NCBI GenBank assembly: GCA_020638195.1
Contig: JACKJC010000005.1
Span: 372,001-436,000, forward strand
Direction of reading: 5' to 3'
Source of the DNA: Methylobacteriaceae bacterium
Lineage (GTDB): Bacteria > Pseudomonadota > Alphaproteobacteria > Rhizobiales > Beijerinckiaceae
Length of the DNA: 64,000 bases
Shown here: piece by piece, positions 26,763-38,660 of the stretch
Layout: each line of letters begins with the position of its first letter
Position numbering within the stretch: position 1 is the stretch's first letter
The notes under the pieces: generated by a model
What the model was told of the DNA's origin: nothing
What the model saw: only the letters and a program-made list of their open reading frames with translations
Database searches by the model: none
Translations under genes and position numbers: made by a program

Positions 26763-28096
26763 ACAAGCCCATTCTCCAGCGTGCGCGCACCGAGGCGGAG
26801 ACTGCCCTGATCGAACGCTTCGATCAGGGCGACCGCCGGCTCGTCGGCGCGACGGACCTGCGCGCCGCGGCCATGCAGCGTTTTGCGGACGCGGGCCTGC
26901 CGAACCGCCGGGTCGAGGCCTGGCACTACACGGATTTGCGCGGCGCCATGCGCACGGCGGCGCTCGCGCGCGCGCCCGATACCGCGACCCTGCCGCTCGC
27001 GCGCCAGTGCCTTGCCAAGCCGCTCGCACAGACGAACGCGCATCGCTTCGTGATCTTCAACGGCGCCTATAACGAGGAATTGTCCTCGGACGGTGCGCCG
27101 CCCGCAGGCGTGACCGTGAGTTCGCTCGCCTCCGCGCTGGCGGTGGGCGATGCCGATGTTCTCGACGTGCTCAAGGCCGATACGCCCGGAACCGGCGATG
27201 CTATCGTCGCGCTCAACACGGCGCTGATGCAGGATGGCGTGGTGATCCGCGTCGCGCCGGGCGCCAAGGTCGAGCGCCCGCTGGCGATCCTCAATCTGAT
27301 GACCGGCGGCTTCGCGCAGGCGGCCTTTCTGCGCTCGATCCTGATTGTCGGCGCGGGCGCCTCCATCATGCTCGACGAGGCGACAGCGGTCTGCATGCCG
27401 GACGCCACGCAGGCGAATGAAGCATTGACCGTGGTCGTCGGCGATGGCGCGCGCGTGGATTATGCCGCGCAGGTGGCGGAGCAGGGCGCGAACTCTGTCG
27501 CCCTGCACAGTCTGTTCGTCACCATGGGCGCCAATGCGCAATTCAACGGCTTCTGCCTCGTTCCGACCGCAGGCCTCGTGCGGCGTCAGATTTTCGCGCG
27601 GCTCGAGGGCGAACATTCGACGATCTCGCTCGGCGGCCTGTCTCTGCTGCGCGGCAAGGAGCATTCGGATACGACGCTCGTCATCGACCACGCCGTGCCC
27701 AATTGCGTCAGCCGCGAGTTTTTCCGTCACATCCTCGATCACGAGGCGACCGGAGTATTCCAGGGTAAGGTCGTCGTGCGCCAGCACGCCCAGAAGACCG
27801 ACGGCGGCATGAAGAGCCAGGCGCTCGTGCTCGGCGAGGACGCCAGCATGAACAACAAGCCCGAGCTCGAAATCTTCGCCGACGACGTGGTCTGCGGCCA
27901 TGGCGCGACCGTCGGCCAGCTCGACAAGAATCAGATTTTCTATTTGCAGGCGCGCGGTCTTTCGCGTGGCGAAGCCGAATCCCTGTTGCTGGAGGCTTTC
28001 GCCAACGAGGCGCTCGATCTGGTCGCGGACGAAGCCGTGCGGGCGCGCTTCGCCGGCCAGACTGACGACTGGCTCGCCCACAGGAGCGGGCGATGA
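26759..28096 (+). CDS. sufD: Fe-S assembly protein SufD
   Basis: The 445-residue partner of SufB has the right-handed beta-helix core and motifs RVEAWHYTDLR, LLRGKEHSDTTLVIDHAVPN and GATVGQLDKNQIFYLQARGLSR. It overlaps sufC and sufS by ATGA junctions. Length is normal. It helps iron entry to the scaffold. Confidence 0.95.
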   Translation: MNKPILQRARTEAETALIERFDQGDRRLVGATDLRAAAMQRFADAGLPNRRVEAWHYTDLRGAMRTAALARAPDTATLPLARQCLAKPLAQTNAHRFVIFNGAYNEELSSDGAPPAGVTVSSLASALAVGDADVLDVLKADTPGTGDAIVALNTALMQDGVVIRVAPGAKVERPLAILNLMTGGFAQAAFLRSILIVGAGASIMLDEATAVCMPDATQANEALTVVVGDGARVDYAAQVAEQGANSVALHSLFVTMGANAQFNGFCLVPTAGLVRRQIFARLEGEHSTISLGGLSLLRGKEHSDTTLVIDHAVPNCVSREFFRHILDHEATGVFQGKVVVRQHAQKTDGGMKSQALVLGEDASMNNKPELEIFADDVVCGHGATVGQLDKNQIFYLQARGLSRGEAESLLLEAFANEALDLVADEAVRARFAGQTDDWLAHRSGR

Positions 28097-29325
28097 ACGC
28101 GCGCTCGCCCATCGCCGCGCACTTCGATGTCGCGCGCCTGCGCGCCGACTTTCCGATTCTTCAGGAAAAGCCATACGGCAAGAAGCTCGTCTATCTCGAC
28201 AACGCCGCCTCCGCGCAAAAGCCGCGTCAGGTGATAGAGCGCATGACGCATGTCTACGAGCACGAATACGCCAACGTGCATCGCGGCCTGCACTACTTGG
28301 CAAATGCCGCGACCGACGCTTTTGAGGCGGCGCGCGCCAGCGTGCGGCGCTTTCTCAATGCGGAATCCGTCGACGAGATTATTTTCACGCGCTCCGCGAC
28401 CGAGGCGATCAATCTCGTGGCGTCGTCCTTCGGACTCGCTCATATCGGCGAGGGTGACGAAATCCTGCTCTCGATCATGGAGCACCATTCCAACATCGTG
28501 CCCTGGCATTTCCATCGGGAACGCAAGGGCGCTGCGCTCAACTGGATCGAATGCGACGACGACGGCCATATCGACCTCGCCGCCTTCGAAAAGCAGATCA
28601 CGAGCAAGACGAAAATCGTCGCCATCACGCACATGTCGAACGTGCTCGGCGCCCCGACGCCAATCGCCGAGATTGTGCAGATCGCGCATGCCCATGGCGT
28701 GCCGGTGCTGGTGGATGGCTCGCAGGGCATAATTGCATCTCGATGTCGACGTGCGCGCGCTCGACGCCTTCTACATCCTGACCGGTCACAGGTTTGCTTA
28801 TTTGACCAGCATCATTATCTGGCGAAAAGTGGCTGGAAACTGCCGCCCTTCAACGGCGGCGGCGAGATGATCGAGGTCGTCACCCGCGACCGCATCACGT
28901 ACAATGCCCCGCCGCATCGTTTCGAGGCGGGCACGCCGCCGATCGTTCAGGCAGTCGGCCTCGGCGCGGCGCTCGACTATATGGACGAAGTCGGCCGCGC
29001 CGCTATTCGTGCGCATGAAGCCGATCTCACGGCCTATGCGATGGAGCGTCTTTCGCGCATCAATTCGCTGCGCATTCTGGGCCACGCGAAGGACAAGGGT
29101 CCGATCGTCTCCTTCGAGATGAAGGGCGCGCACGCGCATGACGTCGCGACCGTCATTGACCGCGCGGGCGTGGCAGTGCGCGCCGGCACGCATTGCGCCA
29201 TGCCGCTGCTCGAGCGCTTCGGCGCGACATCGACATGCCGCGCCTCCTTCGCGCTCTACAACACGCGCGAAGAGATCGACGCGCTGGCCGAGGCGCTCGT
29301 GCGCGCCGAATCCCTGTTTTCCTGA
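28093..29325 (+). CDS. sufS: Cysteine desulfurase SufS, active-site region disrupted
   Basis: The 410-codon frame is SufS: KLVYLDNAASAQKP, HHSNIVPWH and the sulfur-carrying cysteine in RAGTHCAMPLLERF. Between about 28730 and 28850 the frame shifts and shifts back. The other frame reads HLDVDVRALDAFYILTGHR, where the PLP lysine (GHK) should be, and the following glycine-rich stretch is garbled. As given, the protein would be inactive; a local consensus error is likelier than true loss in an otherwise intact operon. Confidence 0.85.
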   Translation: MNARSPIAAHFDVARLRADFPILQEKPYGKKLVYLDNAASAQKPRQVIERMTHVYEHEYANVHRGLHYLANAATDAFEAARASVRRFLNAESVDEIIFTRSATEAINLVASSFGLAHIGEGDEILLSIMEHHSNIVPWHFHRERKGAALNWIECDDDGHIDLAAFEKQITSKTKIVAITHMSNVLGAPTPIAEIVQIAHAHGVPVLVDGSQGIIASRCRRARARRLLHPDRSQVCLFDQHHYLAKSGWKLPPFNGGGEMIEVVTRDRITYNAPPHRFEAGTPPIVQAVGLGAALDYMDEVGRAAIRAHEADLTAYAMERLSRINSLRILGHAKDKGPIVSFEMKGAHAHDVATVIDRAGVAVRAGTHCAMPLLERFGATSTCRASFALYNTREEIDALAEALVRAESLFS

Positions 29326-29337
29326 GGCTGGTTGAGC

Positions 29338-29721
29338 ATGACGCAAGTCGAACAAGCCCCCTTCGCACCGAACAAGCCGGCGATGGAATTGTCGAACGAG
29401 CTGCCGCCGGAGGAGTACGACCGGCTGACCGACGCCATCATCGCGGCGCTCAAGACGGTCTACGACCCGGAAATCCCGGCTGACATCTATGAGCTCGGCC
29501 TGATCTACCGTGTCGAGGTCGACGACTCGCGCTTCGTCAATATCGACATGACGCTGACCGCGCCCGGCTGCCCGGTCGCCGGCGAAATGCCGCAATGGGT
29601 GGAGAATGCGGTCTCGATCGTGCCGGGGGTGGCGGGGGCCAGGGTCAACATGGTCTTCGATCCGCCGTGGGACCAGAGCCGCATGTCGGAGGAAGCCCGC
29701 GTCGCGCTGGACATGTGGTGA
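29338..29721 (+). CDS. sufT: SUF system maturation protein (DUF59/MIP18 family)
   Basis: The 127-residue protein has the DUF59 core TVYDPEIPADIYELGLIY and MTLTAPGCPVAGEMP, whose cysteine is implicated in cluster transfer. SufT-type proteins help mature Fe-S proteins under high demand. ATG 29338 was preferred over a nearby TTG six bases upstream. The stop codon overlaps the next start by one base (TGATG). Confidence 0.9.
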   Translation: MTQVEQAPFAPNKPAMELSNELPPEEYDRLTDAIIAALKTVYDPEIPADIYELGLIYRVEVDDSRFVNIDMTLTAPGCPVAGEMPQWVENAVSIVPGVAGARVNMVFDPPWDQSRMSEEARVALDMW

Positions 29722-30137
29722 TGCCCTCTTTGCGCGGCATCCTCGAAACGTCGCTCTATGTCGAGGATCTCGCCCGCGCAGCCGCCTTCTGGGAGGGCGT
29801 GATCGGCCTGAACAGGCTCGTGCCAGCCGACGGCAGATTCATCGCTTACGACGCCGGCGCTCACAGTGTCCTGCTGCTGTTCGCCAAGGGCGCGACGCTG
29901 GAGACCGTGCATATGCCGGGCGGAACTATTCCGCCGCACGACGGGGCAGGGCGCCTGCATGTCGCCTTCCGCGTCGGCGAGGCGGGACTCGCGGACTGGG
30001 AGGCGAGGCTGGCGCAAGCCGGAGTCGAGATCGAGGGCCGTGCGACCTGGCCGCGCGGCGGCAAGAGCATCTATTTCCGCGACCCAGACGGCCATCTCGT
30101 CGAGCTCGCGACCCCTGGCCTCTGGCCGACCTATTGA
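29721..30137 (+). CDS. VOC-superfamily (glyoxalase/bleomycin-resistance-like) protein
   Basis: The 138-residue protein has paired beta-alpha-beta-beta-beta modules: ILETSLYVEDLARAAAFWEG with GLNRLV, and FRDPDGHLVELATPGLW at the end. Histidine and glutamate residues in the second module could bind metal. The start overlaps the sufT stop by one base, so it is translationally coupled. Substrate unknown; it is commonly found at this site in rhizobial suf operons. Confidence 0.85.
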   Translation: MPSLRGILETSLYVEDLARAAAFWEGVIGLNRLVPADGRFIAYDAGAHSVLLLFAKGATLETVHMPGGTIPPHDGAGRLHVAFRVGEAGLADWEARLAQAGVEIEGRATWPRGGKSIYFRDPDGHLVELATPGLWPTY

Positions 30138-30219
30138 TCGTAACTCGACGTTCAGGCGTCCGGGCGCTATATGTAGGTTAGTTTTCTTGCGCAGACCTTG
30201 AACCCTGATGGAGGAGAAC

Positions 30220-30590
30220 ATGGCGCCCGCCGAAGATGAGCAATGATTTCGCTGACCGGCGCAGCTGCATCGCGCGTTCAGGACATCATCTTAATGCCGA
30301 CAACCGCTGTACGGCCTGCGCGTGGGCGTGAAGAACGCGGATTGCGCGCCAGCATCCCTACACGATGGACATGGCGGAAGCCCCCACGCCCGGCGACAGG
30401 TGGTCGAGGACAAGGGCGTGCGCGTGTCGTCGACCCCAAGGCGCTGTTGTTCTCGGCACGCGGTGGATTTCCAGACGTCGAAACTGTCGTCGGTTTTCGT
30501 CTTCAATCCCAACCAGACGTCGGCAGCGGCCTTGGCTGCGGTGAGAGCGTAGCGCGATCCGCCGGCCGCGACTGGACGAGGCGGAAATAA
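30220..30590 (+). pseudogene. sufA: IscA/SufA-type Fe-S carrier, frame-disrupted
   Basis: Pieces of an A-type carrier appear in different frames in the right order: ISLTGAAASRVQDII, LYGLRVGVKN, YTMDMAEAPTPGD, then VVEDKGVRV, DPKALLF, VDFQTSKLSSVFVFNPNQTS and a CGESVA end. At least four indels are needed to join them. The start ATG 30220 has GGAGGAG upstream. This lies in one of the error-dense patches, so the gene is probably intact in the organism. Confidence 0.75.
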
Positions 30591-30614
30591 GGGCGTAGCC
30601 GGCGTGCTTCAATG

Positions 30615-30710
30615 CCTCATCCTGAGGAGCGACCGCAGGTATCGCGTCGAAGAATAGCCGTGATCGCATGCTTCGAGACGGCGCTTCTACGGCATCCTCA
30701 GCGCCGGGTC
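30615..30710. repeat. Degraded copy of the CCTCATCCTGAGGA repeat
   Basis: CCTCATCCTGAGGAGCGACC at the left and CATGCTTCGAGACGGC...CATCCTCAGCGCC at the right correspond to 10474-10580 with mismatches. Mismatches may be biological or due to the poor sequence patch. Confidence 0.7.
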
Positions 30711-30750
30711 TCGTGATGTCTGCCGGTCATGGACATGAATCATCGAAGAC

Positions 30751-31137
30751 TTGTTCGCCTTCTCCGCGTGCAGAAGCGCATCATTCTCAGGCCACGGCGC
30801 CTGTATCGACGACGCCTGCATCGCGCTCTGCGTGCTGGGCGCCATCTGGATCAAGGTGGATGACGAGTCCGAACGGGCGGCGCTCGCCGCTGCGGGTTCG
30901 GAGCCATTCAACTACACGCCGCCCGATGGTCGCCGCCGCGTCATGAACGCCTTCTGGAAACTGCCGGACGCCGCACTCGACGACGAGGACGAGTTGAAGC
31001 GCTGGTGTCGCCCAGCGCTGGAGGCCGCCCGTCGTACCGCCGCGCAGAAGGCCCTCGCGAAGGCGAGGAAGGCGACGAAGGGCGCGCGCCCTGCCGCGAA
31101 GAAGGCGCCTGCGCACCGGGCGAAGGCCCGCGTTTGA
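30751..31137 (+). CDS. TfoX/Sxy N-terminal domain protein, N-terminus damaged
   Basis: The frame reads LFAFSAC, then IWIKVDDESERAALAAAG, PFNYTPPDGRRRVMNAFWKL and DEDELKRWCRPALEAARR, matching stand-alone TfoX N-domain proteins, followed by a lysine/alanine-rich basic tail. IIEDLFAF continues upstream in frame to 30739, after which a TGA occurs. An ATG at 30729 is out of frame, and the usual RRMFGGHG segment is shortened, so one or more indels lie in the first 40 codons. Function in non-competent bacteria is unknown. Confidence 0.65.
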   Translation: MFAFSACRSASFSGHGACIDDACIALCVLGAIWIKVDDESERAALAAAGSEPFNYTPPDGRRRVMNAFWKLPDAALDDEDELKRWCRPALEAARRTAAQKALAKARKATKGARPAAKKAPAHRAKARV

Positions 31138-31335
31138 CCGTTGCGCCGTCATGCGCGGGCTGGTCTCGGGCGTGACGGACCGGGAAGCTTGAGGCGATGC
31201 TCTATAACCATCAGAATTTGAAGGAAGTTTTCGGCGTTCTTGCTGCGCCGCGCATTCGCGTCCCGCCCCGGAATCGGTTAAACTACGCGCCGTGATTCCC
31301 GGGCGCTCCCGCGCCTCTCCCGAAAGCCGCAAGAC

Positions 31336-34071
<2,736 letters not shown>

Positions 34072-34112
34072 TCCTCGCCAGTTCGTGAGCGGCGGCGCGC
34101 AAGGGAGAAAGC

Positions 34113-34586
34113 ATGTCCGATAGACCGGTGTCCGTCGTTGCCACGGAAGTCGAGCCGCGCACGAAGAAGAGCGTCTATCCCGAGCCTTTCGCGTCTCGCA
34201 TGAACGGGCGCATCAAACGGCAGCTCGGGGATCTCTTCGGTCTCGCCAATTTCGGCGTGAACCTCACCGTTCTGACGCCAGGTAGCCAGTCGTCGCTGCG
34301 CCATGCGCATACCACGCAAGACGAGTTCGTCTACATCCTGCAAGGCAATCCGACGCTGATCACGGACGCCGGCCGCACAATTCTGGCGCCCGGCCATTGC
34401 GCCGGTTTTCGCGCGGGCGCCGGCGACGGCCATTGCCTCGTGAACGAAACGACGTCCGACGTCGTCTATATCGAGATTGGCGACCGGTCGCCGGGCGACC
34501 GCGGAACCTATCCCGACGACGACCTCGTCGCCGATCTTGTCGACGGCGCCTGGCGCTTCACCCACAAGGATGGCTCGCCTTACTGA
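34113..34586 (+). CDS. Cupin-domain protein
   Basis: The 157-residue single-cupin protein has motif 1 SLRHAHTTQDEFVYILQG and motif 2 APGHCAGFRAGAGDGHCLVN, with histidines and glutamate suited to metal binding. Proteins of this type are often annotated as sugar isomerase-like or transcription-related cupins; no substrate can be named. It follows gyrA by 41 bases and precedes coaD by about 50 bases. Confidence 0.85.
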   Translation: MSDRPVSVVATEVEPRTKKSVYPEPFASRMNGRIKRQLGDLFGLANFGVNLTVLTPGSQSSLRHAHTTQDEFVYILQGNPTLITDAGRTILAPGHCAGFRAGAGDGHCLVNETTSDVVYIEIGDRSPGDRGTYPDDDLVADLVDGAWRFTHKDGSPY

Positions 34587-34638
34587 TTGGGCGCGCCGTC
34601 GCCTTCCACGCTTCCCCCAAATCCCCTATACCCCTCCC

Positions 34639-35148
34639 ATGCGCATCGCGATCTACACCGGCTCCTTCGACCCGCTCACCAACGGTCACGTCGACGTCAT
34701 CACGCAGGCGGCGGTCGTCTGCGACCGGCTGGTTGTCGGCATCGGCGTCCATCCCGGCAAGACGCCTGTCTTCACACCTGAGGAACGCGCCGATCTCATC
34801 CGCGCCGCCTGTGGCGACGCCCTGAAGGCGCAAGGGTGCGAATTGCAGGTCGTGACTTTCGCCGGCCTCGCCGTCCAGGCGGCCCGCGATCACGGCGCCA
34901 AGATCGTGGTGCGTGGCCTGCGGGACGGCACGGACCTCGACTACGAGATGCAGATGGCGGGCATGAACGGCGTGATGGCGCCGGAGGTCAGAACCGTATT
35001 TTTCGCGGCCTCTCCCGGCGTTCGCCACATCACCGCCACGCTTGTCCGCCAGATCGCGGCCATGGGCGGCGACATCAGGCCGTTCGCCCCGGCGGTCGCC
35101 GCGACCGCCCTTGCGCAGCGCATGGCCGAGCGCGCGAAAGCAAAATAA
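34639..35148 (+). CDS. coaD: Pantetheine-phosphate adenylyltransferase
   Basis: The 169-residue enzyme makes dephospho-CoA from 4'-phosphopantetheine and ATP. It has the nucleotidyltransferase motif YTGSFDPLTNGHVDVI at the N-terminus and VRGLRDGTDLDYEMQMAGMN. The usual ISSTLVR motif is ITATLVRQIAAMGGD here. ATG 34639 is the family start. The two cyclophilin genes follow in the same direction, a common rhizobial order. Confidence 0.94.
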   Translation: MRIAIYTGSFDPLTNGHVDVITQAAVVCDRLVVGIGVHPGKTPVFTPEERADLIRAACGDALKAQGCELQVVTFAGLAVQAARDHGAKIVVRGLRDGTDLDYEMQMAGMNGVMAPEVRTVFFAASPGVRHITATLVRQIAAMGGDIRPFAPAVAATALAQRMAERAKAK

Positions 35149-35183
35149 CAGGCCGCATCGACTTCGGGACAAAGAGGATTTTC

Positions 35184-35744
35184 ATGCGCATCGATCGCCG
35201 CAAGCTCATAGCAGCAGCCCCCGCGCTGGCCGTCGCCGGAACTTCATTCGGCGCGCTGGCCGCCGGCAATCCGGCCGATGTCGTCAACCTCTACACAAAG
35301 GACGGCAAGATCGTGATCCAGCTGCGCGCCGATCTCGCTCCCAAGCACATCAAGCAGATCGAGACGCTTGTGAAGCGCAAGTTCTACGACGGCATCGTCT
35401 TCCATCGCGTCATCGACGGCTTCATGGCTCAGACCGGCGATCCGACCGGGACGGGCATGGGCAAGTCCGATCTGCCGAACATTCCCGCCGAATTCTCCAA
35501 GGCGCATTTCGGTCGCGGCACGGTCGGCATGGCCCGCTCGCAAAACCCGGATTCCGCCAATTCGCAATTCTTCATCTGCTTTGGCGACGCGAGCTTCCTT
35601 AACGGCCAGTATACGGTGGTCGGCGAAGTCGTCTCCGGCATGGACGTCGTCGACAAGATTAAGAAGGGTTCGAAGGCCGACAATGGCACGGTGACCGCGC
35701 CCGACAAGATCGTGAAGATGCGCATGGCCTCCGACGACAAGTAG
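35184..35744 (+). CDS. Exported cyclophilin-type peptidyl-prolyl isomerase
   Basis: The 186-residue precursor has a signal sequence with paired arginines (RIDRRKLIAAAPALAVAG) ending near ALA, then a cyclophilin domain with YDGIVFHRVIDGFMAQTGDP and NPDSANSQFFICFGDASFL. It should catalyse proline isomerisation in the periplasm. AAAGAGG precedes the ATG. It is paralogous to the next gene, which lacks a signal. Confidence 0.92.
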   Translation: MRIDRRKLIAAAPALAVAGTSFGALAAGNPADVVNLYTKDGKIVIQLRADLAPKHIKQIETLVKRKFYDGIVFHRVIDGFMAQTGDPTGTGMGKSDLPNIPAEFSKAHFGRGTVGMARSQNPDSANSQFFICFGDASFLNGQYTVVGEVVSGMDVVDKIKKGSKADNGTVTAPDKIVKMRMASDDK

Positions 35745-35809
35745 GCCGCAGGTTTACGCGACTGCTCGCGCCCTCTATAGCGGGCGCGCACAAGAAATCA
35801 GGAGGTCCC

Positions 35810-36265
35810 ATGGCGGACGAAGGCAATACGCTCACGCTCGAGACGACCAAGGGTCCGGTCGTCATCAAGATGCGCCCGGATCTCGCGCCCAACCACGTCG
35901 CCCACATCAAGAAGCTCGTGAATGAAGGCTTCTACGACGGCATCGTGTTCCATCGCGTGATCGAAGGTTTCATGGCGCAGACCGGCTGCCCGCACGGCAC
36001 CGGCACCGGCGGCTCGAAGTATCCGAACCTCAAGCAGGAATTCAACGCGGCGCCGCACGTGCGCGGCACCTGCTCGATGGCGCGCGCGCAGAACCCGGAT
36101 TCGGCCAACAGCCAGTTCTTCATCTGCTTCGACGACGCGCGCTTCTTGGACCGCCAGTACACGGTCTGGGGCGAGGTGACGTCCGGCATGGAGAATGTCG
36201 ACAAGATCAAGCGCGGCGAACCCGTGCGCGATCCTGACAAGATCATCTCCGCGAAGATGAGCTGA
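35810..36265 (+). CDS. Cytoplasmic cyclophilin-type peptidyl-prolyl isomerase
   Basis: The 151-residue enzyme is a bare cyclophilin domain (FYDGIVFHRVIEGFMAQTGC, NPDSANSQFFICFDDARFL) without signal peptide. AGGAGG precedes the ATG. Strong similarity to the upstream exported paralogue points to a tandem duplication with a gain or loss of the export signal; the pair is common in rhizobia. A palindromic repeat follows. Confidence 0.93.
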   Translation: MADEGNTLTLETTKGPVVIKMRPDLAPNHVAHIKKLVNEGFYDGIVFHRVIEGFMAQTGCPHGTGTGGSKYPNLKQEFNAAPHVRGTCSMARAQNPDSANSQFFICFDDARFLDRQYTVWGEVTSGMENVDKIKRGEPVRDPDKIISAKMS

Positions 36266-36277
36266 TACTGGCTTTTT

Positions 36278-36398
36278 CCTTCTCCCCGCGAGCGGGGAGA
36301 AGGTGGCCGAAGGCCGGATGAGGGGCCGCGCCGAGCCGCAGAAGGTTCGTATACGCGCCGTCCTTCATCCCAGCCCTCTCCCCGTAACAGGGGCGAGG
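36278..36398. repeat. Palindromic repeat, CTCCCCGC family
   Basis: Ends TTCTCCCCGCGAGCGGGGAG and CCCTCTCCCCGTAACAGGGG flank GGCCGAAGGCCGG. It separates the cyclophilin gene from queA. Confidence 0.85.
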
Positions 36399-36411
36399 AA
36401 GAGCGCCAGGC

Positions 36412-37485
36412 ATGCGCGTAGACCTCTTCGACTTCGAACTCCCGCAGGAGCGCATCGCGCTGAGGCCAGCAGAGCCACGCGATTCGGCGCGCATGCTGGT
36501 TGTGCGCCCTGATGCGTTCGAAGATCGGTGCGTTCGCGACCTCCCGCAATTCTTGGCGTCCGGCGACGTCCTCGTCGTCAACGACACGCGCGTAATCCCC
36601 GCACGCCTCAACGGCATTCGCGTACGCGGCGAGAACGTCGCGCGCATCGAGGCGACGCTGATCAAGCGCGAGGGCTCCAACCTCTGGCGCGCGCTCGCCA
36701 AGCCCGGCAAACGCCTTGCGCCGGGCGACCGCATCCGCTTCGGCGAAGCCTCCGAAAGCATGGCCTGCCTGCTCGCCTCCCTCGACGCCGATGTCGTGGA
36801 GCGCACCGAAGGCGAGGTGCTGCTCGCCTTCCACCTCGACGGCGCCGCGCTCGATGAAGCCATCGAGCGCCTCGGCCATATGCCATTGCCCCCCTACATC
36901 GCCGCGCGCCGCGCCGACGACGACAAGGATTCCCGCGACTACCAGACGATTTTCGCACGTGAGGCGGGCGCGGTGGCGGCGCCGACGGCGGGCCTGCATT
37001 TCACGGCGGACCTTCTGGCGGCCATCGAGGCGCGCGGCGCAAAAATTCATCGCGTCACGCTGCATGTTGGCGCGGGCACGTTCCTGCCCGTGAAGGCAGA
37101 TGACACCGACGCTCATGTCATGCATTCAGAATGGGGCAGCGTGAGCGCCGGGACCGCCGCCGCTCTCAACGCTGCGTGCGAAAAAGGCGGGCGCATCGTC
37201 GCGGTCGGCACGACCGCGCTTCGCATTCTCGAGAGCGCGACGACAGCGGAGGGCGTCGTGCAACCGTTCTCGGGCGACACGTCGATCTTCATCACGCCCG
37301 GCTATCGTTTTCGCGCGGTCGACGTACTGATGACGAATTTCCACCTCCCGCGCTCCACGTTGTTCATGCTGGTGAGCGCCTTCGCCGGCCTCGAGACGAT
37401 GCAGGCGGCCTACGCGCATGCGATCCGCGAAAACTATCGCTTCTACAGCTACGGCGACGCCTGCCTGCTGTTTCGCGCGGGTTGA
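36412..37485 (+). CDS. queA: SAM:tRNA ribosyltransferase-isomerase
   Basis: The 357-residue enzyme transfers and isomerises the ribosyl part of SAM to preQ1-modified tRNA, giving epoxyqueuosine. It shows FDFELPQERIALRPAEPRD, GDVLVVNDTRVIPARL and GAVAAPTAGLHFTADLL, and MTNFHLPRSTLFMLVSAFAG. Start overlaps the end of a repeat by spacing of only about a dozen bases. tgt, the preceding enzyme of the queuosine pathway, lies 5.7 kb away on the same strand. Confidence 0.95.
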   Translation: MRVDLFDFELPQERIALRPAEPRDSARMLVVRPDAFEDRCVRDLPQFLASGDVLVVNDTRVIPARLNGIRVRGENVARIEATLIKREGSNLWRALAKPGKRLAPGDRIRFGEASESMACLLASLDADVVERTEGEVLLAFHLDGAALDEAIERLGHMPLPPYIAARRADDDKDSRDYQTIFAREAGAVAAPTAGLHFTADLLAAIEARGAKIHRVTLHVGAGTFLPVKADDTDAHVMHSEWGSVSAGTAAALNAACEKGGRIVAVGTTALRILESATTAEGVVQPFSGDTSIFITPGYRFRAVDVLMTNFHLPRSTLFMLVSAFAGLETMQAAYAHAIRENYRFYSYGDACLLFRAG

Positions 37486-37535
37486 CGCGCGTCGGAATGC
37501 AGCCGACTTTCCGCTTATCACTCCGGGAGACGCCC

Positions 37536-38159
37536 ATGAGCCGCATCGAAACCCTGGAACAATTGCGTGGCGTGCTCGGCGAACCACGTTCCGCCACGAA
37601 GGCGAAAGTCCTCTCGCATCTCGACGAGCAATCCGCCGATTTTATCCGCGCCAGCGCCTTCGCGGTCGTTGCGACAGTCGGCAAGGATGGCGTGGTCGAG
37701 GCGTCGCCGAAGGGCGATCAGCCCGGCTTCATTCACATCGAGAATGAAACCGCGCTGCTCATGCCCGAGCGCGCAGGCAACAACCTTGCCTTCGGCCTCA
37801 CCAACATCCTCGAAACCGGCCGCATCGGCCTGATCTTTCTGAAGCCCCGAACGGGCGAAACCCTGCGCATCACCGGCCGCGCCGAAATCTTCGACGACGC
37901 GGATTTGCGCGAAAAGCTTGGCACGGCGGAGCGGCCGGCGCTGCTCGCCATCCGCATCCATGTCGAGCGCTGCTATTTCCACTGCGCGCGCGCCATGCTG
38001 CGCGCGAAACTGTGGGAGCCCGAGAGCTGGCCGCCGGCGCAGCGCATTCTCTTCGGCAAGATCATCGCGCCGCGCGTCGGCGGCGACGAGGCCATGGCGC
38101 AGGCGATCGACGAGCGCGTGGAGACCGGCTACACGACCAACCTCTGGCGCAATCAGTAG
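37536..38159 (+). CDS. Pyridoxamine 5'-phosphate oxidase-like FMN protein
   Basis: The 207-residue protein has the PPOX split-barrel fold: FIRASAFAVVATVGKDGVVE, GNNLAFGLTNILETGRIGLI and TLRITGRAEI, like the MSMEG_1061-type FMN/F420 group. ATG 37536 gives the normal N-terminus; the longer frame reads queA backwards in another phase. Its stop is 9 bases before the end of the convergent MarR gene. Substrate unknown. Confidence 0.85.
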   Translation: MSRIETLEQLRGVLGEPRSATKAKVLSHLDEQSADFIRASAFAVVATVGKDGVVEASPKGDQPGFIHIENETALLMPERAGNNLAFGLTNILETGRIGLIFLKPRTGETLRITGRAEIFDDADLREKLGTAERPALLAIRIHVERCYFHCARAMLRAKLWEPESWPPAQRILFGKIIAPRVGGDEAMAQAIDERVETGYTTNLWRNQ

Positions 38160-38168
38160 GGCAGGCCC

Positions 38169-38624
38169 TCACGCCGCGCGTAGCGGCGCGCGAGACAGAT
38201 CGTTGAGCGCCGCGATGGCCTTTGCGAAGAGCTTCATGAATTGCGCCGCCTCGCGCTCGCTGAGGCCGCTCAGCAGAATGCGTTGCGTAGTGGCCACGGC
38301 CGGCGCGATCACCGCGAGCATCTCGGCGCCGGCGTCCGTAATGCGCAATTCTCGCGCGCGCCGGTCCTTGCTGTTGACGGCGCGGGCGACCAGTCCTTTT
38401 TCCACCAGCCGATCCACAACGCCGCCGATCGTCGTGCGGTCGTGCGCGATGTGGCTCGCGAGTGTCGCCTGGTCGAGGCCGGGTTCGCTCGCGATTTGCG
38501 ACAGCGCCGCATATTGCACGGGCGTCAGATCGTAGCCCGCAGCGCCCACTTCGGCATGGAAGACCGCGACCGCGATCTGCTGGAACCGCCGTGCAAAATG
38601 TCCGGGCGCCTCTGTCGCATCCAT
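38169..38624 (-). CDS. MarR-family transcriptional regulator, likely MobR-like
   Basis: The 151-residue winged-helix repressor has LTPVQYAALSQI, recognition helix region LASHIAHDRTTIGGVVDRL and wing VNSKDRRARELRITDAG. It is divergent from a 3-hydroxybenzoate hydroxylase-like gene, as MobR and mobA are in Comamonas, where MobR represses mobA until 3-hydroxybenzoate binds. An imperfect palindrome over the promoter in between supports that role. The ligand is inferred only from context. Confidence 0.85.
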   Translation of the reverse strand: MDATEAPGHFARRFQQIAVAVFHAEVGAAGYDLTPVQYAALSQIASEPGLDQATLASHIAHDRTTIGGVVDRLVEKGLVARAVNSKDRRARELRITDAGAEMLAVIAPAVATTQRILLSGLSEREAAQFMKLFAKAIAALNDLSRAPLRAA

Positions 38625-38660
38625 GCTCGAATCCTCCGAACGGCTCGCATGTGGCCACTA

